From positions 100,655 to 164,654 of the forward strand of contig NZ_JAHLMU010000001.1 of assembly GCF_018919485.1 (NCBI RefSeq): DNA of 64,000 bases. Reading direction: 5' to 3'. A program made the translations under genes and the position numbers. Shown one piece after another: positions 36,558 through 45,655 of the stretch. The notes beneath the pieces are model-generated. The model had not been told where the DNA came from. It ran no database searches and worked only from the letters and a program-made list of their open reading frames with translations. Within the stretch, counting starts at the first letter, position 1. Each line of letters opens with the position of its first letter. This DNA comes from Psychrobacter sp. TAE2020. GTDB lineage: Bacteria; Pseudomonadota; Gammaproteobacteria; Pseudomonadales; Moraxellaceae.

Positions 36558-36590
36558 AAATAGCTGAGAGCATTCTTGGCTATTTTTTTT
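36558..36590 (+). terminator. Rho-independent terminator of the FabH-like gene
   Basis: AAATAGC pairs with GCTATTT and is followed by a run of Ts. It lies about 40 bases after the stop codon. Confidence 0.82.
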
Positions 36591-36682
36591 GCTTTAAATT
36601 TTTCTACGGAGCTAATGTTTAGGGGTATCGCACGATATAAACAGCAAGTTTACGTAGTGATTTTAATTTAGCAGCAAAAATT

Positions 36683-36691
36683 TGCTATAAT
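36683..36691 (+). promoter_or_regulatory. Extended -10 promoter of prfA
   Basis: TGCTATAAT, a perfect -10 with TGn, lies 39 bases before the prfA ATG. It also argues against the upstream in-frame start at 36691. Confidence 0.65.
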
Positions 36692-36729
36692 TGCTCCCTT
36701 ATTTCCCTTATCTAATTAAAAGATCTGTT

Positions 36730-37821
36730 ATGAAAGAATCCCTGCGCCTGCGTTTAGACCAAATGGTAGACCGTTATGAAGAGGTTACCGCTTTATTATC
36801 TGACCCTGGAATTATTAGTGATAATAATAAATTCCGTGAGCTATCGGTTGAACATAGTGACTTGATGGATATCACTACGTTATGGCTTAACTACGGGCGC
36901 GCGGAAAAAGACCAGGCTGATGCTGAAATGATGTTAGCTGAGGCCTCAGATCCTGATATGAAAGAGATGATGCAGGATGAGATTGATAGCGCTCGCGACA
37001 CTATCGTTGAGATGGAAGAAGCGCTCAACGTGATGATGCTTCCTAAAGACCCTAATGATAAAGTGCCAGCGTTTCTAGAGATTCGTGCTGGTACTGGTGG
37101 TGATGAAGCGGCGATTTTCTCTGGTGACTTGTTCCGTATGTACCAAAAGTATGCCCAAACGCAAGGCTGGACAGTTGAGGTATTATCAGCCAACGAAGGT
37201 GAGCATGGTGGTTATAAAGAAATCATCACTCGCGTCTCTGGCAATAGCGTTTATGGACGCTTAAAGTTTGAATCTGGCGTACATCGGGTACAACGAGTAC
37301 CTGAAACTGAAAGCCAAGGCCGCGTGCATACCTCAGCTTGTACAGTTGCCGTAATGCCGGAAGTTGAGATTGATGATACCGTTGATCTAAATCCTGCTGA
37401 TATTCGCTTTGATACCTTTCGCTCAAGTGGCGCAGGTGGTCAGCACGTTAACACTACCGATTCAGCAGTACGCTTAACCCATATTCCGACGGGTACTGTG
37501 GTAGAGTGTCAGCAAGAACGTAGCCAGCACAAAAACCGTGCGCAAGCTATGAAGATGCTGATTTCAAAAATTCAGCAAGTTAAAGTACAAGCGCAAGTAG
37601 ATGCTGCCGATACTATTCGTCGAGATTTGGTCGGTAGTGGTGATCGCAGTGAACGTATTCGTACTTACAACTTCCCGCAAGGACGTATGACTGATCATCG
37701 TATTAACTTGACGCTATATAAGCTTGATGCCATTTTAGAAGGTGATATGGATGAGTTGCTTGATGCGTTATTACGTGAGCACCAAGCAGATCTTATGGCC
37801 AGCATCGGTGGTGAGCAATAA
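36730..37821 (+). CDS. prfA: Peptide chain release factor 1
   Basis: Recognises UAA and UAG and triggers peptide release. It has 363 residues from ATG 36730, close to the family length; an upstream in-frame TTG at 36691 overlaps the promoter -10. The GGQ motif is at residues 236-238 in [14 protein letters not shown], where Gln238 is the usual PrmC methylation target. The anticodon-like PxT reads PET at 191-193. The usual downstream prmC/hemK is not present; a small lipoprotein gene follows instead. Confidence 0.98.
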   Translation: MKESLRLRLDQMVDRYEEVTALLSDPGIISDNNKFRELSVEHSDLMDITTLWLNYGRAEKDQADAEMMLAEASDPDMKEMMQDEIDSARDTIVEMEEALNVMMLPKDPNDKVPAFLEIRAGTGGDEAAIFSGDLFRMYQKYAQTQGWTVEVLSANEGEHGGYKEIITRVSGNSVYGRLKFESGVHRVQRVPETESQGRVHTSACTVAVMPEVEIDDTVDLNPADIRFDTFRSSGAGGQHVNTTDSAVRLTHIPTGTVVECQQERSQHKNRAQAMKMLISKIQQVKVQAQVDAADTIRRDLVGSGDRSERIRTYNFPQGRMTDHRINLTLYKLDAILEGDMDELLDALLREHQADLMASIGGEQ

Positions 37822-37911
37822 CGTTTTTAGGGTAATTAGCGTTAAAGATATAAGTGTTGTTATAGTAAACTGGCTTCTAAACCCATCCGTATTTTGTAGG
37901 TGAGAAATATA

Positions 37912-38292
37912 ATGAAGAATCGTCTGGTTTTATTTATTATTGGTTTATGCTCTTTACTATTTATATCTGCATGCCAAACCTCGCCAGTGATCGATCATCA
38001 GAATGACTCTACCTCTTCTTCTGAGAATCTTGTAAAAGAATGTCTCGCTAAAGGCGGTGAGTACATAAAGCAAGGCAGACTACAGATGCACAGGTGTGTC
38101 ATGCAGTTTTCAGATGAAGGCAAGTCCTGTAGTGACAGTTCTGACTGTCAAGGAAGTTGCTTAAGTTCAAAGTTAGATAGTGAGCCGGGCAAAGCCAATC
38201 AAGTTGGAACCTGTGCGGCTAATGATAGTCCTTTCGGTTGTCGTCAACTTATTGAAGGTGGCATTACCAAAGGGACTTTGTGTATAGATTAA
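37912..38292 (+). CDS. Small cysteine-rich lipoprotein, unknown function
   Basis: About 126 residues from ATG 37912, with GGTGAG 7-12 bases upstream; the frame also allows a GTG at 37900. The N-terminus has a charged start, hydrophobic core and a lipobox ending ISAC, so it should be lipidated and membrane-anchored. The mature part has nine further Cys residues, including CSDSSDCQGSC, which suggests a disulphide-stabilised small domain. I do not recognise the family. It lies between prfA and lysS on the same strand; there is no obvious functional link. Confidence 0.78.
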   Translation: MKNRLVLFIIGLCSLLFISACQTSPVIDHQNDSTSSSENLVKECLAKGGEYIKQGRLQMHRCVMQFSDEGKSCSDSSDCQGSCLSSKLDSEPGKANQVGTCAANDSPFGCRQLIEGGITKGTLCID

Positions 38293-38343
38293 TAATATAG
38301 TTTTCCAAAACTAAAACTTAACTTGTCAAATTTTGAGAATTTT

Positions 38344-39891
38344 ATGTCAAAGAACAGCAATCAGAACAATCAAGCCTCCGATGAGCAAGCGCCAACCCTA
38401 GAAGAAGCCAATGAGCTTATCGCTCAACTACAAGCTAAACTAGATGACATAACTGCCTCAGGCAAACAGCCTTATCCTAATCAGTTTAAACGTACTGATT
38501 ATGCGCAAGACTTGCAAACAGCCTTTGAGGGTATCTCTAAGCAAGAGATCGAAGAAAAAGCAGCTAATGGCGAAAAGACTCAGGTGAATGTGGCTGGTCG
38601 AGTGATGCTCAACCGTGGCTCGTTTATCGTCATTCAAGATATGAGTGGCCGTATTCAGTTATATGTAGCTCGCAAAGAGTTAGATCCGGAGACCCTAGCT
38701 AGTATAAAGTCGCTAGATCTAGGCGATATAGTGGGTATCTCAGGCTATATCGGTCGCTCAGGCAAAGGCGATTTATATGTGCATATCGAAGCGTTTAATC
38801 TGCTAACCAAATCATTACGCCCCATGCCAAATAAGTTTCATGGTCTAGCGGATGTTGAGGCTCGCTATCGTAATCGCCATCTCGACTTGATGACTAATGA
38901 GACTACCCGCGATACTTTTATGATTCGTAGTCAAGTGATCAGTGGTATTCGTCAATTTATGCTTAATGAGCGTTTTATGGAAGTCGAAACGCCAATGATG
39001 CATCCTATCCCAGGTGGTGCTGTAGCACGCCCGTTCGAAACTCATCACAACGCCCTTGATATGCCATTATATTTGCGCATCGCTCCTGAATTGTATCTAA
39101 AACGCTTAGTGATTGGTGGTTTTGAAAAAGTATTCGAAATCAACCGCAGCTTCCGTAACGAAGGCATCTCTACTCGTCACAATCCTGAATTTACTATGAT
39201 TGAGTTTTATCAGGCTTACGCTGACTATCATGACTTAATGGATTTGACTGAGCGTTTGTTTAGTGAGTTAGCCACCAATATCTTAGGTAGCACTGAAATC
39301 ACTTATCAAGAAGAAACCATCAGTTTACAAGCACCCTTTGCGCGAGTAACAATGTCTGAGGCTATTGCCCAATATGCTGAAGGCTTTGACATTGCTCAGA
39401 TCGATAATCGTGATTACTTGGCAGACTATGTAGCCAATACGCTGAGACAGCCAGTAAAAGAGGTGTTTGGCGTAGGTAAACTGAAGACTATCGTCTTTGA
39501 AGAAACCGCTGAGCATCAACTGCGTCAGCCGACCTTTATTACTGAGTATCCAGCTGAAACTTCGCCATTAGCGCGCCGTAGTGATGATAATCCTGAGATT
39601 ACCGATCGCTTTGAGCTGTTCATTGGTGGCCGTGAGTTGGCCAATGGCTTTAGTGAGCTTAATGATCCTGCTGATCAGGCTGAGCGTTTCCGTGGTCAAG
39701 TTGCTGAAAAAGATGCTGGTGATGATGAAGCTATGCATTTTGACGCTGACTATATCGAAGCCTTATCTTATGGTTTAGCACCAACGGCAGGTGAGGGTAT
39801 CGGTATTGATCGCTTAGTAATGCTATTTACTGATTCTGCTAGTATTCGTGATGTTATTCTGTTCCCCCATATGCGTCGCAAAGCTGACTAA
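38344..39891 (+). CDS. lysS: Lysyl-tRNA synthetase, class II
   Basis: Charges tRNA-Lys with lysine in the cytoplasm. It has 515 residues from ATG 38344; a TTG seven codons earlier has no ribosome site. The OB-fold anticodon domain is at about residues 55-170 ([20 protein letters not shown]). The class II catalytic core shows motif 2 [19 protein letters not shown] and motif 3 [12 protein letters not shown]. The N-terminal 40 residues are polar and variable. A terminator follows immediately before the dnaX promoter. Confidence 0.97.
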   Translation: MSKNSNQNNQASDEQAPTLEEANELIAQLQAKLDDITASGKQPYPNQFKRTDYAQDLQTAFEGISKQEIEEKAANGEKTQVNVAGRVMLNRGSFIVIQDMSGRIQLYVARKELDPETLASIKSLDLGDIVGISGYIGRSGKGDLYVHIEAFNLLTKSLRPMPNKFHGLADVEARYRNRHLDLMTNETTRDTFMIRSQVISGIRQFMLNERFMEVETPMMHPIPGGAVARPFETHHNALDMPLYLRIAPELYLKRLVIGGFEKVFEINRSFRNEGISTRHNPEFTMIEFYQAYADYHDLMDLTERLFSELATNILGSTEITYQEETISLQAPFARVTMSEAIAQYAEGFDIAQIDNRDYLADYVANTLRQPVKEVFGVGKLKTIVFEETAEHQLRQPTFITEYPAETSPLARRSDDNPEITDRFELFIGGRELANGFSELNDPADQAERFRGQVAEKDAGDDEAMHFDADYIEALSYGLAPTAGEGIGIDRLVMLFTDSASIRDVILFPHMRRKAD

Positions 39892-39935
39892 TAATTAGCA
39901 ATAAGCTTAAAACAATCGGAAGCGGTAACCGCAAC

Positions 39936-39961
39936 AAGTCAGACGAAAGTGCTGGCTTTTT
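39936..39961 (+). terminator. Probable terminator of lysS
   Basis: AAGTCAG pairs with CTGGCTT (one GU) across a 9-base loop, followed by Ts. The T tract abuts the dnaX -10 element. Confidence 0.65.
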
Positions 39962-39969
39962 GCTATAAT
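39961..39969 (+). promoter_or_regulatory. Extended -10 promoter of dnaX
   Basis: TGCTATAAT, identical to the element before prfA, 66 bases upstream of the dnaX ATG. The lysS terminator hairpin ends at the same point. Confidence 0.6.
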
Positions 39970-40034
39970 GAGCACTCAAAAATAGTACTCCAGTAGCCTA
40001 ATTTAATTATCGTCAATTGGTAAAATGGACAGAT

Positions 40035-42398
40035 ATGACCCAGCAATATCAAGTATTAGCCCGTAAATATCGACCCAAAAACTTTCATGAATTGATTGGG
40101 CAAACTCATGTGTCGCAAGCGTTGATTAACGCTATTGACTATAATCGTTTGCATCATGCTTATCTATTTACTGGTACGCGTGGGGTGGGTAAGACTACTA
40201 TCGCCCGTATTCTATCTAAGTGTCTCAACTGCGATACGGGCGTGACTAGTACCCCTTGTGGCGTCTGCGATAACTGCGTAGCGATTGACCAGGGTCGTTT
40301 TATCGACTTAATTGAGATCGATGCGGCGTCTCGTACTAAAGTTGAGGATACTCGTGAGCTGTTAGATAACGTGCCGTATGCGCCGAGCCAAGGTCGCTAT
40401 AAGGTCTACCTCATTGATGAAGTGCACATGTTATCGACGCACAGCTTTAATGCACTGCTCAAAACGCTTGAAGAACCTCCTGAGCATGTAAAGTTTCTAT
40501 TAGCGACTACTGATCCGCAAAAGCTGCCTATTACTATTATTTCGCGCTGCCTACAGTTTGTATTGCGCCCATTGCCACAGACTTTGCTTAGTGAGCACTT
40601 GGCTAACCTCTTAACTCTAGAGCATGTTGACTATACTCAACCAGCCCTTTGGCAATTGGCTAGTGCTGCCAAAGGCTCAGTACGTGATGCGTTATCTTTG
40701 ACCGATCAGGCGATTGCCTTTGGTAAAGGGGCGCTCGATGATGTGACTGTGAATGAGATGCTCGGTCTGATCGACGCTGCAGACTTAGTACGTTTGATTA
40801 CTGATATCTATAACCATGATAAGTCGGCAGTAGCAGCTCATATCGAGCAAATGCGGGCGCAGATGGTTGATGCTTCGAGTATGTTTGATGGACTCGCTGA
40901 ACTGTTGCATCAATTGGCATTGACTCAGCTATTACCTGAAGTCGCCTTAAATGTAAATGAGGCGCAAGCTGAGACTATCAATACTCTAGCGCAGCACATC
41001 AGTCCTGATGTGTTGCAGCTGTATTATGAGATTGTGGTGCAAGCACGTGAGGGTATTAAGCTGGCTAGTACCCCAATGCAAGCGCTAGAAATGTGTATTC
41101 TACGTTTGTTGGCCTTTCGACCTTTGCCTGTTGATGAGATAGTAGCTTATCAAGCTAATCAAGACAGCCGTGCTATTAATAACAATGTGGTCAATGGCGA
41201 TGCTAATACTGGTGCGGTTACTAATAACGCTACTGCTACCATTAACGCTAGTGAACAAGTTAACTCAATAGCTGAATTACAAGTTTATGATATTGACCAT
41301 CAAAATATCGACTATCAAAATCCTGATACCTTGATTATAGATGGCTCAGTTGTAGACAACATAGTTTCCGATTACTCAGTAGTAGATGACTATCAGCATA
41401 GCTCGATAAACCAGGCGCTAGCAGCTGATAATGCTAATAACTTAATGAGTTCGCCCTTAGAAGAGGGTAGTGTTTTAAAGGATAGATACGCTGATGAAGA
41501 TAGCTATTTCTTAGCGGAGAATGCTGCTAAGCATCTTCAGCAAAGTGCAGCTATTGTTGATAAGGCTATGGTGAACACTGAAATAGCCAGTGAATCGACT
41601 GTTGATACTGATACTGCTGTTAATAATAGGCACTCTACTGACGGCCTAAACCACTCAATATACAATATGGATTCAGTTGCTAGTAATAGCTTGGAACTCG
41701 AGCCAGCTGTTCAGTCTGAACCAACTATTGAGCCTAGCGTGGTTGCTGAATTTGAGTTAGTTACTGAGTCAATAACAGCGGCTAAGCCTACGCTAGCGCC
41801 TACTGCTACTTCCAGGTTGGCAGTTGCCGCTGAAGCCATAATTGTAGATAAGTCATTTATTAATCCTAAGCTAGTGGCTAATGCTGAAGTGGATAGTAAA
41901 CCTACAGATACTAGTGTTGAGCTTAGCCCAAATGATTCTCATGGTGCGATTTCGATAAATGACCCCCGTATTTTGTTACGCTGTGCCACGCAGTCGCTGA
42001 CAGGAGAATGGAACGCTGAAAAGTGGGATTACTGGTTACAAAGCGCTCGTGAACAGAATAGCTTGGCCGAAGATGAGCGTGCCCTTGCTCGCCAAGGAAT
42101 GATGACTGGTCTGTGCAATGGCAAAGCCACTTTTATTACTACGGTAGACAGTAAGCATTTACAAGCTACCTTTGAGCAGTTGGCTGCCAAATTACAACAA
42201 CAGTTTTCTCAAGCTGATATTAGTCTGCGAATAGACAACAGCCTTAACGAAGTAAAAGATAAGACCCCAGAGAGTCGTCAACAGCTGAGGTTAGAGCAAG
42301 CTTCTTTAGCGGCACAAGAGTTGTTATTACAATCACCAGTTATGCAGCATTTATTAGAACGTCAGCAAGGAAAAATGGGTAAGGTTAAGTTAACTTAA
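40035..42398 (+). CDS. dnaX: DNA polymerase III tau subunit
   Basis: Clamp-loader ATPase and replisome organiser. It has 787 residues from ATG 40035 (MTQQYQVLARKYRP), the conserved N-terminus; an in-frame TTG at 40017 is less likely. Walker A GTRGVGKTTIA is near residue 47, the zinc module CLNCDTG to CGVCDNC lies around 65-85, DEVHML near residue 130 and the SRC sensor near residue 170. Residues about 380-650 are an acidic, Asn/Ser/Ala-rich, low-complexity linker. The last 130 residues form the DnaE-binding region. I see no AAAAAAG slippery heptamer with a following hairpin, so a separate gamma form is not predicted. No ybaB or recR follows. Confidence 0.96.
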   Translation: MTQQYQVLARKYRPKNFHELIGQTHVSQALINAIDYNRLHHAYLFTGTRGVGKTTIARILSKCLNCDTGVTSTPCGVCDNCVAIDQGRFIDLIEIDAASRTKVEDTRELLDNVPYAPSQGRYKVYLIDEVHMLSTHSFNALLKTLEEPPEHVKFLLATTDPQKLPITIISRCLQFVLRPLPQTLLSEHLANLLTLEHVDYTQPALWQLASAAKGSVRDALSLTDQAIAFGKGALDDVTVNEMLGLIDAADLVRLITDIYNHDKSAVAAHIEQMRAQMVDASSMFDGLAELLHQLALTQLLPEVALNVNEAQAETINTLAQHISPDVLQLYYEIVVQAREGIKLASTPMQALEMCILRLLAFRPLPVDEIVAYQANQDSRAINNNVVNGDANTGAVTNNATATINASEQVNSIAELQVYDIDHQNIDYQNPDTLIIDGSVVDNIVSDYSVVDDYQHSSINQALAADNANNLMSSPLEEGSVLKDRYADEDSYFLAENAAKHLQQSAAIVDKAMVNTEIASESTVDTDTAVNNRHSTDGLNHSIYNMDSVASNSLELEPAVQSEPTIEPSVVAEFELVTESITAAKPTLAPTATSRLAVAAEAIIVDKSFINPKLVANAEVDSKPTDTSVELSPNDSHGAISINDPRILLRCATQSLTGEWNAEKWDYWLQSAREQNSLAEDERALARQGMMTGLCNGKATFITTVDSKHLQATFEQLAAKLQQQFSQADISLRIDNSLNEVKDKTPESRQQLRLEQASLAAQELLLQSPVMQHLLERQQGKMGKVKLT

Positions 42399-42565
42399 AT
42401 AGTCACTGCTGTTGTTGGAAGTGTTGTTATATAGTATTTATCTTGCTAATATTCCTGTATTCAAATCTAGAATATTTTATTTGTAAGCTATCTTGCTGAT
42501 TATTATACATTTTTATTTTTGGAAAATTATTTATTGTACTTCCTAGATATATTTAAAATAGGTGT

Positions 42566-42588
42566 GCCGAATAAAATTCGGCTATAAT
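42566..42588 (+). promoter_or_regulatory. Palindrome overlapping the LysR-gene promoter
   Basis: GCCGAAT and ATTCGGC are exact inverted repeats with a 3-base spacer, immediately followed by TATAAT at 42583-42588. It is placed in the spacer and -10 region of the promoter, where a bound regulator would block RNA polymerase. It could be an autoregulatory operator. Confidence 0.55.
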
Positions 42589-42631
42589 GGTTAAGTTATA
42601 TTAAATACTAAAAAATAGCTCAGGTGACATT

Positions 42632-43531
42632 ATGTTAGATAATTTACGTGGTATGGCCGTGTTCGCCAGTGTAGTCGGACACGGCTCTTTTAGTGGCTCA
42701 GCTCGCGAACTTGGCATCACTACTAGTGCCGTTAGTCAGCAGATTCGCTCGTTAGAGAATGAGCTAGGCGTAGTGCTATTACATCGCTCAACTCGTAAGC
42801 TTAGCTTAACAGAAGCGGGTGAAAGCTTTTACGAAGCAGCAAAGGATGTGGTCAGCGCCGCAGAACAAGGGCGTATCAAAGTCAATCAACTGCGTGATGA
42901 GTTGGCTGGCAGTTTACGGATTTCGACTACCCCTGAGTTAGGGGTTAATCATATTTTGCCAGCGTTATCGACTTGGATGGCTGCGCACGATGATTTAAGT
43001 ATTACTTATCTAGCAGATAACCGCTACATAGATATGATTGATGAACGCATTGATATTGCTATTCGTATGAGCCCTAGTATCAATGATTCGACGTTAAGCA
43101 GTCATCCTTTGACTGATGTACGCCAGCTATTGGTTGCCTCACCGCAATATTTGCGTAATCATAATAAGATAGAAACCCCAAAAGATTTAAACGACCATCA
43201 GCTTATTTGTATCGATATTATGAAAGATACTAACCAAGTTGATCTGGCTCAGACTGAAACTGGCAAAAAGACTCGCACTAAGATGAAATCACGTATTCAT
43301 ACTAATAATGTGTTTATGGCGACTACTTTGGCTAGAGAAGGTCATGGTTTAGTGAGAATGATGGAAATGGATATCAAAAAAGAATTAGAAAGTGGTGAGT
43401 TGGTTGAAGTATTAACTGGCTATCAGTTACCTAGTTTTGTGCTTTATGCGGTTACTCTCAATCGTGATCAGCAACCTGCCAAAATCACTCGCTGTTTAGA
43501 AGTATTAAAAAAGTATTTTCATGCTAGCTAA
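42632..43531 (+). CDS. LysR-family transcriptional regulator (CrgA-like)
   Basis: Protein of 299 residues with an N-terminal winged helix (residues 1-60: FASVVGHGSFSGSARELGIT, then TSAVSQQIRSLENELGVVLL) and a C-terminal periplasmic-binding-like effector domain. The closest general resemblance is to the CrgA group. Its target is unknown: no divergently transcribed partner is adjacent, since dnaX upstream runs the same way. The palindrome in its promoter suggests autorepression. It ends at a shared terminator. Confidence 0.9.
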   Translation: MLDNLRGMAVFASVVGHGSFSGSARELGITTSAVSQQIRSLENELGVVLLHRSTRKLSLTEAGESFYEAAKDVVSAAEQGRIKVNQLRDELAGSLRISTTPELGVNHILPALSTWMAAHDDLSITYLADNRYIDMIDERIDIAIRMSPSINDSTLSSHPLTDVRQLLVASPQYLRNHNKIETPKDLNDHQLICIDIMKDTNQVDLAQTETGKKTRTKMKSRIHTNNVFMATTLAREGHGLVRMMEMDIKKELESGELVEVLTGYQLPSFVLYAVTLNRDQQPAKITRCLEVLKKYFHAS

Positions 43532-43558
43532 GTGACGCAGGTTCAATAGTTTAAATAG

Positions 43559-43597
43559 AAAAAAGCCTGTAGATAACTTACTATCTACAGGCTTTTT
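43559..43597. terminator. Bidirectional terminator between the LysR gene and argD
   Basis: GCCTGTAGATA pairs perfectly with TATCTACAGGC, with A and T tracts on either side and a 6-base loop. It serves both convergent genes, though argD ends 168 bases away. Confidence 0.92.
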
Positions 43598-43764
43598 CTT
43601 ACTAACTTTTTATAATGGTTTTTAATATTGATACTGATGTTTGCTAAAATTTTTTACTATGACGATTGACTACAGATGTTTGATAGTAAGCTCTATCTGC
43701 TAGCTATTAAATAAGTTTAGTAATAAGTGTGCTTAGCATTTTAACATTGTCGCCTGTAAACTCT

Positions 43765-44946
43765 TTATACGAGTGGCTTTAATAAACTAAGCAAACGCTC
43801 AACTACTTGCTCGCTCTCGTCACGACTAATATTCAGAGTCGGTAGCAGACGTATAACATGGCCGCCGGTGACATTGATAATTAGCTGCTGCTCATCACGG
43901 GCCAAGTCAACTAGCTGACTGCAATCCATAGTTTCGGGCAGGACGATACCTATCATAGTACCAGCACCGCGACTACTAACCCCATACTGTTTTAACTCAG
44001 TGGTGATACTATCACGGATAAAGTGACCTTCAGTAACTGAATTTTCCATGATACCAGTAGTGCGTAATACTTCATATACGCTATGCACAACGCGACTAGC
44101 TAGTGGTGTACCGCCATAAGTAGAGCCGTGACTACCAGCACCAAATAATCCATTCGCGCGCCCACGAACCATACAAGCACCTACTGGGAAACCGTTACCT
44201 AAACCTTTGGCAGTAGTCAACACATCAGGACGAGCGTTACTATGCTGGTAAGCAAAGTACTTACCAGTACGGCCATTACCAGTCTGTACTTCATCGATCA
44301 TAAATAGCCAGTCATGAGTATCACAAGCTGCTTGCAGTTGTTCTAAATACTTAAAGCCATTAGCAGCAGTATTGAGTCCGCCTTCACCTTGGATAGGCTC
44401 AACAAATATGGCACATATATCATCGTGGTCAATAGCGGCTTGCTCGACAGCTGCTATATCACCAAAAGGTATACGAATAAAGTCATCATCTAAAGTAAAA
44501 AAACCTTCGCGCGCTTTTGGGTTGGCAGTCGCTGACAGTGATAGCAAAGTACGGCCATGGAACGACTGCTCCATAACGATTACTTTAGGCTGCTTGAAAC
44601 CTCTATTATAGGCGTACAGTCGTGCCATTTTGAGTGCAGCTTCATTAGCTTCTGCGCCGCTATTAGCAAAGAATACGCTATCCATTTGTGCAGCAGTACA
44701 TAAGGATTCGCCAGCGCGCTCTTGCCAGTCAATACCAAATAAGTTGCTAGTATGAATAAGAGTTGCCGCTTGCTGCTGAATGGCCTCTGTCACTTGCGGA
44801 TGACAATGGCCTAAGCCACATACCGCGATACCAGTCAGCGCATCTAGATAGGGAGTATCGTTCTGAGTGTAGAGCCAGCTGCCCGCACCACGAGTAAAGC
44901 TGATTGGCTGACGATTATAAGTGGGCATCAGGTAAGTCGCTGACAT
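43765..44946 (-). CDS. argD: Acetylornithine aminotransferase
   Basis: PLP class III aminotransferase that makes N-acetylornithine in arginine synthesis; homologues also act as succinyldiaminopimelate or succinylornithine transaminases. It has 393 residues. The PLP lysine is in LTTAKGLGNGFPVGAC near residue 246. FANSGAEANEAALKMARLY is near residue 93 and MIDEVQTGNGRTGKYFA near residue 215. Start ATG 44946 has AGGA 6-10 bases upstream. No other arg gene is adjacent. A catabolic astC role is less likely but cannot be excluded by sequence. Confidence 0.92.
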   Translation of the reverse strand: MSATYLMPTYNRQPISFTRGAGSWLYTQNDTPYLDALTGIAVCGLGHCHPQVTEAIQQQAATLIHTSNLFGIDWQERAGESLCTAAQMDSVFFANSGAEANEAALKMARLYAYNRGFKQPKVIVMEQSFHGRTLLSLSATANPKAREGFFTLDDDFIRIPFGDIAAVEQAAIDHDDICAIFVEPIQGEGGLNTAANGFKYLEQLQAACDTHDWLFMIDEVQTGNGRTGKYFAYQHSNARPDVLTTAKGLGNGFPVGACMVRGRANGLFGAGSHGSTYGGTPLASRVVHSVYEVLRTTGIMENSVTEGHFIRDSITTELKQYGVSSRGAGTMIGIVLPETMDCSQLVDLARDEQQLIINVTGGHVIRLLPTLNISRDESEQVVERLLSLLKPLV

Positions 44947-45054
44947 ACAAACATCCTTGTGATGAAAAACATTAGATTATTAGAGGGATAAAATAGCTGC
45001 TAATATAAGCACAGTTATTAACGGTAGGGCATTACTCTATTTACAGCAAGCGAG

Positions 45055-45243
45055 TTAAAGCTCATCAGAAAACGGGGTAGTTTCTGCAGGTAGGGTATAT
45101 TCTTCACTGGCCCAAGCCCCTAGATCAATAAGCTTACAACGCTCACTACAAAACGGCTTTGAAGTGTTGCCTTGCCATGCCGTTTTAGTACCGCAGCGCG
45201 GACAAGGATAAGTTTTAGGCAAAGTTTCAGGTGTGGTGGTCAT
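45055..45243 (-). CDS. yacG: DNA gyrase inhibitor YacG (zinc-binding)
   Basis: A 62-residue zinc protein. The treble-clef ligands are visible as CPRCG (residue 14 onward) and [13 protein letters not shown] (residue 32 onward), with the acidic C-terminal tail typical of YacG. In E. coli YacG binds GyrB and inhibits DNA binding. It usually neighbours coaE and pilD; here neither is adjacent. Small size and full motif match make the call secure. Confidence 0.92.
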   Translation of the reverse strand: MTTTPETLPKTYPCPRCGTKTAWQGNTSKPFCSERCKLIDLGAWASEEYTLPAETTPFSDEL

Positions 45244-45462
45244 ATAGCTGAGAATATCCTCATAGTTAAGATAGAAAGTGTCATCAGATAATAGCAGTGG
45301 TTATAATAGCACGCGCTTATCAAAAGACAAATATAGCCTAATTAACCAAACTATTTTTATAGTGCAGTTAGCAATAGTAGCTAAGCTTTAGCTCTAAGCA
45401 TTAATTATAAAATATAGTATCGCAAGCTATTCGATGAATGAATTGCAAGGAACTTCGATCAA

Positions 45463-45476
45463 AAATAGCCTAAGTA
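45463..45476. repeat. IS630-type end motif, copy 2
   Basis: AAATAGCCTAAGTA, identical to the right end of the decayed element at 33740. Confidence 0.7.
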
Positions 45477-45569
45477 GAATAAACGCACTTAAAATAAAGT
45501 GGTTTTTCTAAAATGTAAGATGATTTTATAATGCCAACAATATAGAAATATTAAGATAGTTGCTATAAG

Positions 45570-45583
45570 AAATAGCCTAAGTA
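45570..45583. repeat. IS630-type end motif, copy 3
   Basis: AAATAGCCTAAGTA, in the same orientation as copy 2 and 107 bases from it. The two directly repeated copies do not form a normal inverted pair. Confidence 0.7.
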
Positions 45584-45599
45584 AATAAAATAACTTCAA

Positions 45600-45626
45600 A
45601 AAAAACCGTTCCAAAAAGAGGAACGG
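45600..45626 (-). terminator. Rho-independent terminator of the ABC1 kinase gene
   Basis: CCGTTCC pairs with GGAACGG, 7-base loop, followed on the minus strand by a run of eight Ts. It is 30 bases past the stop codon. Confidence 0.92.
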
Positions 45627-45655
45627 CAAAATTCAGTGAATAATATAGTATTTAA

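Larger units (their letters stand above)
45244..45655. other. 412-base intergenic region with two solo IS-end motifs
   Basis: AT-rich, without coding frames. It contains two direct copies of AAATAGCCTAAGTA, 107 bases apart, and the terminator of the downstream ABC1 kinase gene (45600-45626). The block from about 45463 to 45590 may be an insertion-element scar. Confidence 0.55.

Noticed and set aside
40035..42398. Programmed frameshift in dnaX making a gamma subunit
   Set aside because: No A-AAA-AAG slippery site with a following hairpin was found near the end of domain III.
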